Below, in pieces: positions 54,107 through 63,257 of a stretch of 64,000 nucleotides of DNA. The first letter of the stretch is position 1; every line of letters starts with the position of its first letter. This DNA comes from CAWVWD01 sp045106825 (GTDB taxonomy: Bacteria > Bacteroidota > Bacteroidia > Chitinophagales > Saprospiraceae). The position numbers were made by a program, and so were the translations under genes. The DNA lies in NCBI GenBank assembly GCA_045106825.1, contig JBGCFH010000036.1:1-64000 (forward strand), in the 5' to 3' direction. The notes under the pieces were generated by a model that was given only the letters and a program-made list of their open reading frames with translations, was not told the origin of the DNA and did not search any database.

Positions 54107-55275
54107 TGAAAATAGCAATAATAAGCACTATGAATGGTGCGGACTGGGGTGGAAGTGAAGCACTATGGTTCGATTTTGTTAAATTTTCACAACAAGCTGG
54201 ACACGAATGTCATGTATATAAAAAAATTAATCCTTCACATCCTAAGGCTTTGGAGTTGATTAATAAAGGTGTAAATGTAAAGTTTGGGAATAGAAATAAA
54301 ATCATTAAACTCATTAAACTTGTAGCAAGAAAGTTTTCACAATCACCTATCAAAACAGAGTTAAAAATAGCACATCTTTTGTCCTTTCTAAATCCTTACA
54401 AATGTTATTTTAAAAACAACTTTGATGTTATCTTAATTAATCAAGGAGGTACTTATGATATTCTCCATGACACGTTTTTAATGCAATTGGTGTTTGAATA
54501 TAACAAAAATAATCTTTTTTTAATATGTCATTGGAATACAGATTATTCAAGGGAGTATTATTTCCCTTACGAATGGCATCGTAGGATTTTTCAAAAATTC
54601 AATCGCATTTTCTTTGTTTCTAAAAGAAATCAACAAACGACAGAACGGCAATTAGCAACAAAATTGAACAATGCTGAACTCATAAAAAATCCTATTAATA
54701 GACCAAATATTGACTATATCAAATATCCTAATAGTGATGATACTTTGAAGATAGCTTGTGTTGCACTACTAAGTGCTGTCAATAAAGGGCAAGATGTTTT
54801 GTTAGAGGTTTTGAAACAAAAAAAATGGAAAAAAAGGAATATTACTTTACATCTCTTTGGTAAGGGACAAGATAAAAGGTATTATGAAGAACTTGTCGAT
54901 TTGTATGACCTCAAAAATAAAGTTATCTTTGAAGGATATCAACCAGTTGATGAAATATGGCGAAAGTGTCATTTGCTAATAATGCCATCTATTTCAGAGG
55001 GTTTCCCTCTTGCCTTAATAGAAGCAATGACAGCAGGAAGAACAGCTGTAGTGACTCATATAGCAGGTATGCCCGAAATTATACAAGATGGTAAAAATGG
55101 TTTTATTGCAGCTGCTCCAAAGGATGTTTTTTTAGATGCAGCTCTGGAAAAAGCTTGGAAATATAGAGATACCTGGCAGGAACTTGGACTTAATGCAAGA
55201 GAAACTGCGTTAACTTTTTATGAACCGAATGCAGGAGAAGTGTTACTTAAAAAATTTTATAATGCATTGTTTTAG
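54106..55275 (+). CDS. GT4-family glycosyltransferase
   Basis: This 389-residue protein has a GT-B fold. It overlaps the methyltransferase stop by one base (TAATG). The N-terminus has NGADWGGSEALWFDF and the C-terminal half has the GT4 signature MPSISEGFPLALIEAMTAGRTAVVT with GMPEIIQDGKNGF. The donor is a nucleotide sugar, identity unknown. Confidence 0.9.
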   Translation: MKIAIISTMNGADWGGSEALWFDFVKFSQQAGHECHVYKKINPSHPKALELINKGVNVKFGNRNKIIKLIKLVARKFSQSPIKTELKIAHLLSFLNPYKCYFKNNFDVILINQGGTYDILHDTFLMQLVFEYNKNNLFLICHWNTDYSREYYFPYEWHRRIFQKFNRIFFVSKRNQQTTERQLATKLNNAELIKNPINRPNIDYIKYPNSDDTLKIACVALLSAVNKGQDVLLEVLKQKKWKKRNITLHLFGKGQDKRYYEELVDLYDLKNKVIFEGYQPVDEIWRKCHLLIMPSISEGFPLALIEAMTAGRTAVVTHIAGMPEIIQDGKNGFIAAAPKDVFLDAALEKAWKYRDTWQELGLNARETALTFYEPNAGEVLLKKFYNALF

Positions 55276-55493
55276 TTTAGTTCACAACTAATTATAATTT
55301 TATTGCTTCTCTGAAAAAAATTATGGTTTCGATGAAAATTGTAAAAAAATGAAATCTGCTACGATAATATTTGATATTCGGGACTCCGTTGACTTTTAAT
55401 CAAATACCTAATAGCATCGTCGAAAAGTTTTTATTGTTTTGAATTTTGAACGTTTCCACAAAACAATTCAAATAACCTTCTTATTATTCAAAA
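55276..55493. other. 218-bp gap in glycan operon
   Basis: This AT-rich break between two glycosyltransferase genes contains a short TTCGGGAC sequence that resembles half of the dispersed palindromic core. No gene or promoter motif was recognised. Confidence 0.4.
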
Positions 55494-56483
55494 ATGAATA
55501 AAAAAATAGAAAACAAGGGTATTTCCGTCATAATTTGTTGCTATAATAGTATTGCAAGAATAAAACCGACTTTACAGCATATTGCAATGCAAGATGTTCC
55601 AAATAATATTTCATGGGAAGTAATTTTGGTTGATAATAACTCTAATGACGGAACAGCAGATTTTGCACGTCAACTATGGATGAACTTCGAAAAAGAAGTA
55701 TTCCTACACATAGTTACTGAAAAAAAAGCAGGACTTAATTATGCACGAGAAAAAGGCATCGTAACAAGTGCTTACGAATACATCATATTTTGTGATGATG
55801 ATAACTGGTTAAATTTTTCTTATGTTAGTACAGTTTATGAATTGATGAGTAATAATGATAGGATTGGAGTATTAGGTGGAATAGGCACGGCGGTTTCTGA
55901 TACGACACTCCCTAAATGGTTTGAAGACTTACAATCTTTTTATGCTGTTGGTAAACAACATCATACGGAAGGAAATATTGGGTATAAAGCGGTATATGGT
56001 GCAGGAATGGTTCTAAGGAAATCGTATTTTTTGTATGCAAAAAATAAGGGGTTTAAAGCTTTACTATCGGGTAGAAAAGAAAATCAATTATCGTCAGGAG
56101 AAGATTACGAATTGTGCTTAGTTATGATTTTGTTAGGATATGAAATATGGTATAATGAACGATTAAGCTTTAAGCATTTTATCTCTAAAGCAAGATTAAA
56201 TTGGGATTATTTATCAAAATTGAATGACGCAAATGGTCAAGTAATGTTTGTATCTATTGCTTATTATCATCATCTAAAACAATATCCTATCAATTTAGGA
56301 TTTTATTTATTATTTGGATTAAAATTTTCTCTTAGCTTTCTCGTAAATCTAATTTTCCCTCCATTTTCGTACTTAAAAAAACAACGTAATCAGATTAAAC
56401 AAACATACCTGCTAAAATATTTTAAAAATTGGCGTCTTTATAAAGATATGCGAAACGAAATAAATAACTGGATTTTTCAATGA
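55494..56483 (+). CDS. GT2-family glycosyltransferase
   Basis: This 329-residue protein has a GT-A fold with SVIICCYNS at the start, VDNNSNDGT and a DDDN metal-binding motif (101-104). A C-terminal hydrophobic region (FYLLFGLKFSLSFLVNLIF) probably associates with the membrane. It overlaps the next gene by 4 bp. Confidence 0.9.
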   Translation: MNKKIENKGISVIICCYNSIARIKPTLQHIAMQDVPNNISWEVILVDNNSNDGTADFARQLWMNFEKEVFLHIVTEKKAGLNYAREKGIVTSAYEYIIFCDDDNWLNFSYVSTVYELMSNNDRIGVLGGIGTAVSDTTLPKWFEDLQSFYAVGKQHHTEGNIGYKAVYGAGMVLRKSYFLYAKNKGFKALLSGRKENQLSSGEDYELCLVMILLGYEIWYNERLSFKHFISKARLNWDYLSKLNDANGQVMFVSIAYYHHLKQYPINLGFYLLFGLKFSLSFLVNLIFPPFSYLKKQRNQIKQTYLLKYFKNWRLYKDMRNEINNWIFQ

Positions 56484-57646
56484 AAATACTTACAATTGTC
56501 GATACATTTCCTCCTGTTTTTGGTGGTGTTGGAGAGTACACTTATTTCTTGTTAAAAGAGTTAAGCTTCTATGGACATAAATTGAGCGTAATCTGTGAAC
56601 GGCACGAAACAATTCAAAGCACGAATTGGTGTGAAGTCTTTCCTATTGTAGATGATTGGAAAGCTTTAAATCAATATATAGGGAAAATAAAAACTATTAA
56701 TCCTGATGTAGTAATTATTCAATACGACAATTTTAGTTACCATAAATTTGGAACTCCTTTCTTTTTTAATCTCTTGATACTTCGTATTAGACCAATTAAA
56801 GTGGTCATTTTTTTTCATGAAGTCCGAAGTAAATTCAAACGATATGGACTATTTCGCTTCTTTAATGTCTCTCTACAAATTTTAAACACTCAATTGTTAC
56901 ATACATTATCGGGGGTCTCCATAACGAGTATTCCTTTCTATCAAAAACTTATTCAAAAGCCATTTTTAAGTTCGAAACCAGTAAAACTCATACGAATAGG
57001 AAGTAATATCACACTTGATAAAACAACAAAAGATATATCCATATTAGCAAATCAACTTGGTCTAACAAATCATTTTATAGTTGGGACTTTTGGTCATAAA
57101 CCTCGTAATATTAATTTTATTATAGAAACACTTCCTGCTCTACTTCAACAACAAAGTAATGTTAAACTACTTATTATAGGAGCGTTCAGATCTGATATTC
57201 TAAATAAAATTAAGGAAAAAATACAAAAATTAAAGTTAACAAAACATATTATTTTTACAGGATACCTAACTAAGGAAGAAGTTAGTAATTATCTAAGACT
57301 TATAGATATTTATTTGATGTTGGAAAACGTTTCCACAGATGGTCTTTGGACAGGTACATCTACTCGTAGTGGATCATTAGCCGCAGCAATGGGAACAGGA
57401 AAAGTAATTATAGGAACTAAAGGTGAAAAGACAGATGCTTTTTTTACAGATAAGAATATTTTACTACTTGAGGAATTATCAATTTCTAATTTGTTAAATG
57501 CTATTTCATTCTTATCAAAAAATGAAGTAGTGAGAAAAACTATGGTGGAAGAATCTTTAAAGAGCTATCAACAAGCATTATCATGGGAAGTGATTGCTCG
57601 ACAGTACAACACTATACTTACTGATTATTCAATTAACAAGCAATAA
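56480..57646 (+). CDS. GT4-family glycosyltransferase
   Basis: This 388-residue GT-B enzyme has the N-terminal glycine-rich PPVFGGVGEYTYFLL loop and a C-terminal half with FTGYLTKEEVSNYLRLIDIY and SGSLAAAMGTGKVIIGT. The canonical EGxxxxxxE block is modified (DGLWTGTSTRSGSLAAAMG). It is the last gene of the plus operon and converges on the FkbM gene. Confidence 0.85.
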   Translation: MKILTIVDTFPPVFGGVGEYTYFLLKELSFYGHKLSVICERHETIQSTNWCEVFPIVDDWKALNQYIGKIKTINPDVVIIQYDNFSYHKFGTPFFFNLLILRIRPIKVVIFFHEVRSKFKRYGLFRFFNVSLQILNTQLLHTLSGVSITSIPFYQKLIQKPFLSSKPVKLIRIGSNITLDKTTKDISILANQLGLTNHFIVGTFGHKPRNINFIIETLPALLQQQSNVKLLIIGAFRSDILNKIKEKIQKLKLTKHIIFTGYLTKEEVSNYLRLIDIYLMLENVSTDGLWTGTSTRSGSLAAAMGTGKVIIGTKGEKTDAFFTDKNILLLEELSISNLLNAISFLSKNEVVRKTMVEESLKSYQQALSWEVIARQYNTILTDYSINKQ

Positions 57647-57701
57647 AATTATTAAAAAAGAGGGATTTCATCCGTTTTGTTGAACCTTCACCATTACAAT
57701 A

Positions 57702-58565
57702 TCAGGGAAAACAAATAATATCTAACTGACAGTTATCTAAATTTATCCTATTTATATTTTTTTTAGTATTTGCATCCTGAATTTTGTAGTATTTAAGAGA
57801 ACGAAGATACTCAATCATATCTAATGCCGAGCTTCCGTAATTCCTCAAATGTTTATCACATAATTCTACAAATAAAATAGGTTTATGTTCTCTGATGACT
57901 TCTACTGCTCCTTGAAGAACATCCATCTCAAAACCTTCTACATCTATTTTTAGAACATTTATCTCTGAGATATTTTGTCCTTTTATAAAATTATCTAAAG
58001 TAATAACTTGTATATCTTGTTTTCTTGATTTATCCAAGACAACTCGACTTGTCCCGAGATTATTTTTCTCAGCAACTTCTAAACACAATCGACCATTTTC
58101 TTTACCAACAGCCATATCATGAATCGTAATATTTGTAAAAGGATTTAGAGCTATATTCTTTTTTAATTTGTTCAAATTTAAGGGATGTGGCTCAAAAGCA
58201 AAAACTTTTCCATTAGGAGCTACCTTTGCAAAATTAAGAGTATAATATCCAAGATTAGCTCCTACATCAATGATACATGCCTCTGATTTAATAGTAGAAA
58301 GGAGATAATCCATGCTTTTATCAAAAACCCTATAATAAACACGCCAATCATTGTAGTTACTTATATCCAACTCAAAGTTGATTCCGTCATTTTTTACTAT
58401 TTTGATGGTTAAGGCATCAGATGATTTGGGGCGATGTGCCAATAAATCTCTTAGTTTATAATTTCCGATATATCCTTTTCTCAATACATTTTGAAAAAAT
58501 TGAACTTTGCGAAAAGGTAAAAATAAACATTGTAAAAAATACTTCACAAAATCCTTTAGTCTCAT
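57702..58565 (-). CDS. FkbM-family methyltransferase
   Basis: This 287-residue protein has SAM motif CIIDVGANLGYYTLNFAKV (about 95-113), FEPHPLNLNKLKKNI and a VLKIDVEGFEMDVLQGA segment typical of FkbM enzymes, which O-methylate sugars or other hydroxyls. It is the last gene of the minus operon, overlapping the upstream GT32 gene by 4 bp. Confidence 0.92.
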   Translation of the reverse strand: MRLKDFVKYFLQCLFLPFRKVQFFQNVLRKGYIGNYKLRDLLAHRPKSSDALTIKIVKNDGINFELDISNYNDWRVYYRVFDKSMDYLLSTIKSEACIIDVGANLGYYTLNFAKVAPNGKVFAFEPHPLNLNKLKKNIALNPFTNITIHDMAVGKENGRLCLEVAEKNNLGTSRVVLDKSRKQDIQVITLDNFIKGQNISEINVLKIDVEGFEMDVLQGAVEVIREHKPILFVELCDKHLRNYGSSALDMIEYLRSLKYYKIQDANTKKNINRINLDNCQLDIICFP

Positions 58566-59410
58566 CTGTTTTTTTTATCAAAATACCACTCTTTAATTTG
58601 ATGTGGTGTATTTTTAAGAAGCATTAATTTAAATAACCAGTAATATTTATGTCTTTTTTGTTCCAAACCGACCTTGATATTGTATTCTAAATCAAACTTT
58701 AAGGAGAATTGGTGATAGATAGATCCTTCAACAACATCTTCTTTATTTAATTTCATCACTCTCCAAGATTCATTCAACCAGTGAATGACAAATTGTGAGG
58801 AAGGCAACACCATATCATAGTTACTATACAAGGCTATCTGTTCCCACCTATCAGGATTAGCAATAGTCGAGTTGATATATTTTTTTAGTTTAAATTGTTT
58901 GATTGCTTTTCGTAAAATAAAGGAAGGCAACATCCATTTTTTATTATTCTCATCAACATATTGTTTAGTTTGTTGATAACACCATTTCATTATTGGACTT
59001 TTAGGTGGACATTTAATCATATTATTAACAATAGAACGAGCCGAATCTCTACGAAAAACATAAGGTTCATCAAAATCCAATGCCTTCAAACAAGTCATAT
59101 CCATATCTACCCACCAACCACCTTTTTCATACAGAAGCTTACATCGGAAAATATCGGAAAAACCTGCAACGCTGCCTTTTCCATGTCCATATTTACTATG
59201 ATTTTTATATCTAAAAATTTCATTTTTAGGAATTATTTCATTTGCATCTTTGAGTACAACTCCGTTTGGTATAGGTGTTTTAATAGTATCGTATACCCAA
59301 AGTTGAAAAGTATGACCATGATATAAAAAAGACTCAAGTGTCAATAAACCTAAATTATCAAGAGTATCTCCTATCCATAAACTATTAACAACTTGATTAC
59401 TCGTATTCAT
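58562..59410 (-). CDS. GT32-like glycosyltransferase, copy 1
   Basis: This 282-residue GT-A enzyme has SLWIGDTL at the start, a substrate strand FQLWVYD, GSVAGFSDIFRCKLLYEKGGW and a DXD metal motif in WWVDMDMTC (Asp 102 and Asp 104). Such proteins occur in capsular polysaccharide loci. It is a tandem paralog of the next gene upstream and overlaps both neighbours by 4 bp. Confidence 0.88.
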   Translation of the reverse strand: MNTSNQVVNSLWIGDTLDNLGLLTLESFLYHGHTFQLWVYDTIKTPIPNGVVLKDANEIIPKNEIFRYKNHSKYGHGKGSVAGFSDIFRCKLLYEKGGWWVDMDMTCLKALDFDEPYVFRRDSARSIVNNMIKCPPKSPIMKWCYQQTKQYVDENNKKWMLPSFILRKAIKQFKLKKYINSTIANPDRWEQIALYSNYDMVLPSSQFVIHWLNESWRVMKLNKEDVVEGSIYHQFSLKFDLEYNIKVGLEQKRHKYYWLFKLMLLKNTPHQIKEWYFDKKNR

Positions 59411-60255
59411 TCAATTATTTTTTTTAATAATAACCTAAATGAATTAGGTAACAAAGGAATAAGCTTTTGTCTAAGTTTCCATTCAATATATTTGAACCTA
59501 CCATGCCCTTTACTCCCCTTATTTATCTTAATATCATAAGAATCTATTAGTTTAGCATACGTTGTATTTTTCATCGCTATATTCTTATTCAATCCTTTAT
59601 TATTCCAAGCTGTATTCACCCAATGAATAATGTGATAACTCTCGTCAATAGGATATTGATAAAAATAATATAATGCGATTAACTCCCATCTATCTAAATT
59701 AGATGAGTTATGATGGATAAAATTTGATAATTTTAATTTTTTAATATTCTTATTCAAAATTATAATTGGTTTCAACCAATCTATATTGTCTGGAGTTACT
59801 TTTATAACTGCTTCTTCATAACAATTATACATTAATTGACTTTTAGGTGGACATTTCATAAAATTTCCAACTATGGGTAAAAAATCATTAGGTCGAAAAA
59901 CGTAAGGAGTACTAAAATTTAAGGGTTTCAAACACGTTACATCCATATCTACCCACCAACCACCTTTTTCATAAAGCAGTTTATACCTAAAAATATCTGA
60001 AAATCCTGCTACACTACCTTTCCCTTGTTTCGAGATAGGATCATTATATTTATATCTAAAAATTCGGGAAGCCGGTAATATTTCATTAGCATTTTTCACA
60101 ACGACCTCCTCAGGAATTTTGGTTTCTAATTCTTCATAGAGATATAGATGAAACTCATGACCATAATAAATAAACGAATGTAAGGTCAAAAGTTCTAAAG
60201 GAGATAATGTTTTACCTATCCAAAGACTTTGTACAATTTTATTCTGTTTATTCAA
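59407..60255 (-). CDS. GT32-like glycosyltransferase, copy 2
   Basis: This 282-residue paralog has the same length as copy 1 and the same motifs: SLWIGKTL, GSVAGFSDIFRYKLLYEKGGW and DXD in WWVDMDVTC (Asp 103 and Asp 105). The C-terminal halves differ more, so acceptor specificity may differ. It lies between the GT4 gene and copy 1 with 4-bp overlaps on both sides. Confidence 0.88.
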   Translation of the reverse strand: MNKQNKIVQSLWIGKTLSPLELLTLHSFIYYGHEFHLYLYEELETKIPEEVVVKNANEILPASRIFRYKYNDPISKQGKGSVAGFSDIFRYKLLYEKGGWWVDMDVTCLKPLNFSTPYVFRPNDFLPIVGNFMKCPPKSQLMYNCYEEAVIKVTPDNIDWLKPIIILNKNIKKLKLSNFIHHNSSNLDRWELIALYYFYQYPIDESYHIIHWVNTAWNNKGLNKNIAMKNTTYAKLIDSYDIKINKGSKGHGRFKYIEWKLRQKLIPLLPNSFRLLLKKIIE

Positions 60256-61364
60256 TTTTGTGTAATACTTGTTATTTTATCCAAATAAAAATCAATAATA
60301 CGCTTTTCACTAAACTGTTCTTTAACAATTCGTCGTCCTGCTCTTCCCATTTCAATTCTCTTTTCTTTCGATAACGAGATAAATTTTTCAATAGTTTCTT
60401 CCAAACTTTGAATACTTTTTGGTTCACATAGAAAGCCATTAATGCCATCTTGTACAACTTCTCGACACCCTACATTATCTGTTGTAATAATTGGTTTTCC
60501 CATACTCGCAGCTTCCAATAAAATTCGAGATACCCCTTCTCTATAAAAAGAAGGAAAAATAATACAATCAGATTCTGCAATAAAAGGACGAATATCAGCA
60601 GTATCGCCTAAATAATTAATAATACCTCGCTCGTGTTTTTCTTGGATTTCTTGTAGAGTAATACTATTAGGATTTTTTGAATCTATAAAACCTAATATAG
60701 AAAAGATAATTGATTCATCTTTAATTTTTTCGGCAGTATCTATAAGAATTTCAAGACCTTTATCTTTAATTAATCTTCCTGCAAAAAGAAAATTAATCTT
60801 ACTATCTTTTTTAAAAGACTTTTGTGGTGTAAAGTGTTTAGTATTAATGCCTTCACTATTTAGGAGTACTACTTTATCTTCTGTTATAATTTTTTCTTTA
60901 AGAAAATCCTTAACATCTTGTTCATTTAAAAACCACATTTCTTTACATAGTTTACCTGCCAAACAGTATAATTGTTTAGTGATTTTTTTCGTAAAGAAAT
61001 TTCGATAGAAAAGATGTCCTAATCCTGTAGTAACAGCAATAGAAGGAATATCATTTATATATGCAGCTAATGTTCCATATATATTTGGTTTTATTGTATA
61101 ATGAAATATAATACAAGGTCTTATTTTTCTATATAATATCACTAAAGAAATTATAGTACGAATATCTTTAAAAGGATTAGTACCATAATTATCTAATTTT
61201 ATATCAAAATAATCACATCCAACCTCTTCTAATTTTAAGCTGTAATCGTCAAATGGAGCTATCACTACTACTTTGAAGCCTTTTAGTAGTAATGCTTTTA
61301 CGATACCTAATCGAAAGTTATAAAGACTCCAAGAAGTATTTGCAACAAAGATAATAGACTTCAC
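60252..61364 (-). CDS. GT4-family glycosyltransferase
   Basis: This 370-residue GT-B enzyme has N-terminal ANTSWSLYNFRLGIVKALL, and the C-terminal GT4 pattern FPSFYREGVSRILLEAASMGKPIITTD with GCREVVQDGINGF. The arrangement resembles galactosyl- or N-acetylgalactosaminyl-transferases of capsule loci. It leads the four-gene 4-bp-overlapping block of the minus operon. Confidence 0.9.
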   Translation of the reverse strand: MKSIIFVANTSWSLYNFRLGIVKALLLKGFKVVVIAPFDDYSLKLEEVGCDYFDIKLDNYGTNPFKDIRTIISLVILYRKIRPCIIFHYTIKPNIYGTLAAYINDIPSIAVTTGLGHLFYRNFFTKKITKQLYCLAGKLCKEMWFLNEQDVKDFLKEKIITEDKVVLLNSEGINTKHFTPQKSFKKDSKINFLFAGRLIKDKGLEILIDTAEKIKDESIIFSILGFIDSKNPNSITLQEIQEKHERGIINYLGDTADIRPFIAESDCIIFPSFYREGVSRILLEAASMGKPIITTDNVGCREVVQDGINGFLCEPKSIQSLEETIEKFISLSKEKRIEMGRAGRRIVKEQFSEKRIIDFYLDKITSITQN

Positions 61365-61517
61365 ACAATATTTTTATAGTCTTTAATAATTTGGACATTA
61401 GACAAAAAATGTTAGATAATATACTAACAGTAATTAAATTTACTGATTATCAAAACAAAATACAGATTAATAGTGTATTGTGTAAATAAGTCTAATATCT
61501 ATTTATCTAAAATACCA

Positions 61518-63125
61518 TTAATAATCATAATACCAATTTACAAAGTTAGTCTTAAAACCTAAATAAATAAAACTATCCACAGTAGACTGTAAGTTTCTAA
61601 TTTCTACTTCAGGTTTAATGCCTCTGTAACGATACCCCAACTCTACATGAAAATTAGATCGAGGATTAATAATATAACCTACTGAAATATCAGCATAAGT
61701 TGTCGTTGTTTTTACACCTTGTAGTAATTTATTACCAAAACTTTGTTCCCGATTATCATAAGGTTGATTAATATCTGCTCCCCAATGTGAACCTAAAGTA
61801 TCTACACCTTGAAGCGCATACATCAATTGAAATTTACTCGTAAATCTATCTTTTTGATAGCGAATAATTGACATAGACTCTATAAAATTCGCACCTAACG
61901 GATGTGCTAATGCTAAGTTACTATTCGCATAATTTTGTAATGGAGTCTTGTGCGAATAAGTATAAAAAGTTGCTGAGTTAATTTCTGTTTGTACGGTTAA
62001 ATTGGGAATAATGGTATTAAACGATTTTACACCTAATTGCCAACCATATTTATTACCCCACCAACCTTGACCTCTATTATTTTTTGCTAATGAAAATTCA
62101 TCAAAAATGAATTGTCCATAAGCATGAATATCATCAGTAATTTTATATTTTGCATTAAAACCTATTAAGGCATTTCCACCTCTTGAACCAATTTCAAACT
62201 CGATTGGTCTATAAAAAATAACTGGATTTAAGTAATGAACATCAAACCCTCGTATATTTGAACTGTCTTGATAAATAACAGTTTCAAATAATCCAATATT
62301 CAATCTGGGTGTAATATTCCAAGATAAATGATGAGAAGTAACATATTTTCTTGGATAAATACTTTGCGATGTTAAACCACTTCTTACATCAATCATTGAG
62401 GTATATAAATTGGTGTATTGAATATTCCAAAAAGAAGTAGTTACTTTAAAATAGGGAGAAAATGTAGAATAGTCAGATAATAACATAGAACGATAACCAT
62501 CGCCTATAAAGTTTTTCCCTTGTCCTAACTGAAACTGAAAAAATTTATTTGGTTGATACGTCACTTGTCCAGTAGCATTGAGTGTACTTTGTTGTCTTTG
62601 ACCATTACTTGCATTAAATATTCTCAACGCTCCATTTCCATTGAATGTTCGAGTATCATCATTACGATTCGTTAAATAATCAGGAAAAACAGAACTTCCT
62701 AAATAAATATCTGAAGAATAAAATACTTTTTCGCCAATACTTCCTTCAATCCTTCCTCCTCTGATAAACATTCCAAAAGCCGTATCTGATGCTATTCCTG
62801 TGCTCAAACCCAGTAAAAGATTACCAGTTATATTGTATTCTCCTTCTTCTTCTACTTCAAATAAATTTTCATTAAAAGCAAATCTTGAAAAATTATTTTT
62901 TGCTGGAATTATTAGTTCCTCTACTATACTATCCGCAATAGCATAAATTTCTTTAGAAGCATAAGGCTTAAATCCTGTATGAAAATTAGAATTTTTCCTA
63001 TGCAAATTTGCTTCATATAAGTTTCCAGTTTCGTGTTGTATTGGTAAAACTATATTTTGAGAAAATCCTGTTTTCACAAGAATCGACAACAAAAAACAAA
63101 CTATTATTTTAATGTTTATTTTCAT
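61518..63125 (-). CDS. Wzi/RemB-like outer-membrane beta-barrel
   Basis: This 535-residue protein has a signal peptide ending KTGFSQ (about 23). It has a plug-like N-terminal domain and a barrel with strands such as FFQFQLGQGKNFIGDGYR and YFKVTTSFWNIQYTNLYTSM, typical of the capsule assembly (Wzi) / gliding motility RemB group. It probably holds or guides exported glycan at the surface. The final residues FKTNFVNWYYDY end in an aromatic residue as expected for an outer-membrane barrel. Confidence 0.8.
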   Translation of the reverse strand: MKINIKIIVCFLLSILVKTGFSQNIVLPIQHETGNLYEANLHRKNSNFHTGFKPYASKEIYAIADSIVEELIIPAKNNFSRFAFNENLFEVEEEGEYNITGNLLLGLSTGIASDTAFGMFIRGGRIEGSIGEKVFYSSDIYLGSSVFPDYLTNRNDDTRTFNGNGALRIFNASNGQRQQSTLNATGQVTYQPNKFFQFQLGQGKNFIGDGYRSMLLSDYSTFSPYFKVTTSFWNIQYTNLYTSMIDVRSGLTSQSIYPRKYVTSHHLSWNITPRLNIGLFETVIYQDSSNIRGFDVHYLNPVIFYRPIEFEIGSRGGNALIGFNAKYKITDDIHAYGQFIFDEFSLAKNNRGQGWWGNKYGWQLGVKSFNTIIPNLTVQTEINSATFYTYSHKTPLQNYANSNLALAHPLGANFIESMSIIRYQKDRFTSKFQLMYALQGVDTLGSHWGADINQPYDNREQSFGNKLLQGVKTTTTYADISVGYIINPRSNFHVELGYRYRGIKPEVEIRNLQSTVDSFIYLGFKTNFVNWYYDY

Positions 63126-63257
63126 ATTTTTTAATTAAGAAGTGTTTGAGCCAATTTTTTGTATCTTGATGTAAGTGTTTTTTAGTAAAAACTTACTTAA
63201 TTAGAACTTATCTAAAATTTATTCTGATTTCTTATCAATAAAAATTTAGATACGCAC

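Noticed and set aside
58961..59326. 121-codon plus-strand frame inside the GT32 gene
   Set aside because: Antisense to conserved motif region; Cys/Ile-rich composition typical of a shadow frame.
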